Assembly (NCBI RefSeq): GCF_009769735.1
Contig: NZ_WSRO01000002.1
Location: 7,303,001-7,367,000, forward strand
DNA: 64,000 bases
From: Streptomyces sp. BA2
GTDB taxonomy: Bacteria; Actinomycetota; Actinomycetes; Streptomycetales; Streptomycetaceae
Reading direction: 5' to 3'
Part shown: positions 62,646-64,000 of the stretch, one piece after another
Layout of the letters: each line of letters starts with the position of its first letter
How positions within the stretch are numbered: position 1 is the first letter of the stretch
Notes under the pieces: generated by a model
What the model was told of the DNA's origin: nothing
The model's input: only the letters and a program-made list of their open reading frames with translations
The model's database searches: none
Made by a program: the position numbers and the translations under genes

Positions 62646-63511
62646 GCGTGACCGACAGCGCCACCGACAGAGAACGAGAGAGGTGCATCCGACTTATGTA
62701 CGTGGACCTGAGCATCCCCATCAGCCGCCGCGCACCCGGCGTGGAGTTCGAGCAGTGGCTCCACCGGGACGGCATCCGCCATCTGTCGCGCAGAATCAGG
62801 GCGTTACCGGGGGACAGCCGCACGGACCGGCGGCGCAACTACTGGCGCTGGCTGACCGGAGCCCGCAGGCTGCGCGTACGCGATCTGCCCGACGGCTGCT
62901 TCCTCTCGAACGAGTTCTACCGGATGTCCGTGCACCAGGGCACGCACGTGGACGCGCCCTTCCACTACGGCCCCGAGTGCGCGGGCAGGCCCGCCAAGAA
63001 GGTCCTCGACCTGCCGCTGGAGTGGTTCCGCGGGCCCGGTGTCGTCCTCGACGTACGGGAGTGCGGGGGGCGCGTCACGGCCCGTGACGTCAAGGAGGCG
63101 CTGCGCGCGGCCGGTTCGGAGGTGGGTCCGGGGACGGTGGTGCTCTTCCGCACCGACTCGGATCTGCGCCTGGGTACTCCCGCCTATTACACGGAGTCCA
63201 CCGCCGTCACTCCCGAGGCCGTCGACCATCTGCTGGATCTCGGCGTGAAGGTGCTCGGCACGGACTGCTGGAGTTTCGACGGCCCCGCCCGCGCGATGGT
63301 GGAGTCCTTCTACGGGACCGGAGATCCCGCGGCCCTCTGGCCCACGCATATCCATGGCCGGAAACGCGAATTCATCCAGATTGAGGGATTGGCCAGATTG
63401 CGAGACCTACCGCCGGGCGGTGCGTTCACCTTCATGGCCTTCCCTGTCGCGCTGGCCGATGCGGGCGCGGCATGGTGCAGGGCGGTGGCCGATGTAGTAC
63501 AGGAACCGTAA
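62642..63511 (+). CDS. Metal-dependent cyclase-family hydrolase (kynurenine-formamidase-like)
   Basis: A 289-residue PF04199 protein. The metal motif HxGTHxDxPxH is seen as HQGTHVDAPFHYG, and LGTDCWSFDG and THIHGRKREFIQIEGL follow. Relatives act as formamidases, isatin hydrolases or polyketide cyclases. In this operon a late cyclisation or lactone-forming or -opening step is a reasonable inference. GTG start overlaps the kinase stop; an in-frame ATG at 62698 (MYVDLSIPISRRAPG) may be the real start. Confidence 0.85.
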   Translation: MSVTDSATDRERERCIRLMYVDLSIPISRRAPGVEFEQWLHRDGIRHLSRRIRALPGDSRTDRRRNYWRWLTGARRLRVRDLPDGCFLSNEFYRMSVHQGTHVDAPFHYGPECAGRPAKKVLDLPLEWFRGPGVVLDVRECGGRVTARDVKEALRAAGSEVGPGTVVLFRTDSDLRLGTPAYYTESTAVTPEAVDHLLDLGVKVLGTDCWSFDGPARAMVESFYGTGDPAALWPTHIHGRKREFIQIEGLARLRDLPPGGAFTFMAFPVALADAGAAWCRAVADVVQEP

Positions 63512-63593
63512 TGAACGGGCCAATTGCGCGGGCAATTGAGGCGTGTTCCGCAGCGATGTCAGAGCGATGTGAGGGAGGTGCCCGCCCTGTGCG

Positions 63594-64000
63594 TCACGGG
63601 TCCGTCGCGAGTCCTCCTTGGCGGCCTAAAGAGCGTTTCGCGTACAGGACGGTCTGGACGCGATTGGGGGTGCCCAATTTGGCGTAGATACGGCTCAGAT
63701 AGTTGCGCACGGTCTTCGGGCGAATGCCCAGAGCCGTGGCGATGCAGTCGGTCTCGTGGTCGTCGGCGACCAGGGACAGGATCTGCCGCTCGCGCTCGGT
63801 CAGCGTCGACAGGGCCGTGTCGTCGCCGCGGTGGCGGCCCGACATGAGCTGCAGGATCGGGCCCGCGGTGGCCGCGGTGAACGCGGCGCCGTCGCGGTGC
63901 ACCGCGAGGAGCGTCCCGCGCAGTTCGTTCGCGTCGATGCTGCGGGAGAGATAGGCGTTGGCCCCGGCCACGAAGGCCTCGCGCATATAGACGGGCTGCT
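63594..64000 (-). CDS. LuxR/NarL-family response regulator, 5' end cut by the window
   Basis: The frame stays open to the right window edge. The visible part starts at the end of a receiver domain (AFVAGANAYLSRSIDANEL) and contains a LuxR helix-turn-helix (LTERERQILSLVADD to TVRNYLSRIYAKL). The Lys usual in the receiver end (YLxK) is Ser-Arg here. It converges on the polyketide operon and may regulate it. The Met at 63986 should not be taken as the start. Confidence 0.88.
   Translation of the reverse strand, partial: QPVYMREAFVAGANAYLSRSIDANELRGTLLAVHRDGAAFTAATAGPILQLMSGRHRGDDTALSTLTERERQILSLVADDHETDCIATALGIRPKTVRNYLSRIYAKLGTPNRVQTVLYAKRSLGRQGGLATDP

Noticed and set aside
63983..63993. GCATATAGACG, identical to bases 17051-17061 next to operator A
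   Set aside because: It lies inside the coding region of the LuxR regulator, has only half of the palindrome and can be due to chance.

Overview
The window looks like Streptomyces DNA: GC is very high with strong third-position bias, GTG starts and GGAGG ribosome binding sites are common, genes often overlap by 1-4 bases, and one regulator carries a TTA codon. No tRNA, rRNA, CRISPR array, insertion sequence or origin was recognised. Four blocks can be read from left to right.

(1) 1-32480, a lipopeptide-type NRPS locus. A giant synthetase, cut by the left window edge, carries the end of one module, four complete C-A-T modules, a degenerate epimerase-like domain and a fused penicillin-binding-protein-type (PBP-type) serine hydrolase in place of a normal thioesterase. 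The last two A domains have a glycine code, and the module before them has a threonine-like code. Behind it lie an exporter, a type II thioesterase, a fatty acyl-AMP ligase, two overlapping acyl-CoA dehydrogenases, an enoyl-CoA hydratase, a free-standing condensation domain, an epoxide hydrolase, an acyl carrier protein and a zinc-type alcohol dehydrogenase, closed by a strong terminator. This set suits the activation and modification of a fatty acyl chain that is then attached to the peptide. A SARP regulator with a TTA codon, a small membrane protein, a sensor kinase/response regulator pair and a DUF4097-like protein follow. Two related palindromes lie in front of the two inner transcription units.

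(2) 32481-35825, ordinary genes: an acyl-CoA ligase, a zinc-ribbon protein and a Ser/Thr pseudokinase. A 16-codon ghost of another acyl-CoA ligase marks the junction with block 1.

(3) 35945-50040, purine and glyoxylate salvage. 8-oxoguanine deaminase makes urate. Uricase, hydroxyisourate hydrolase and OHCU decarboxylase take it to allantoin, and catalase can remove the uricase peroxide. Glyoxylate carboligase, hydroxypyruvate isomerase and tartronate semialdehyde reductase recover the glyoxylate released from allantoin. Two NCS2 permeases bring in nucleobases, and a relic of a third remains. Two different repeated operators link these genes: a 37-base IclR/AllR-like site and a TCAACA-N3-TGTTGA palindrome.

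(4) 50137-64000, accessory genes: an MFS exporter, a LysE-type exporter, a secreted GH46 chitosanase, a DUF4360 protein and a GH89 alpha-N-acetylglucosaminidase lipoprotein. After these comes a compact, unusual type II polyketide locus: cupin, methyltransferase, ketosynthase, chain-length-factor-like ketosynthase, its own phosphopantetheinyl transferase, ACP, aromatase/cyclase, PfkB kinase and a metal-dependent cyclase-like hydrolase. It ends at a LuxR-type regulator cut by the right edge.
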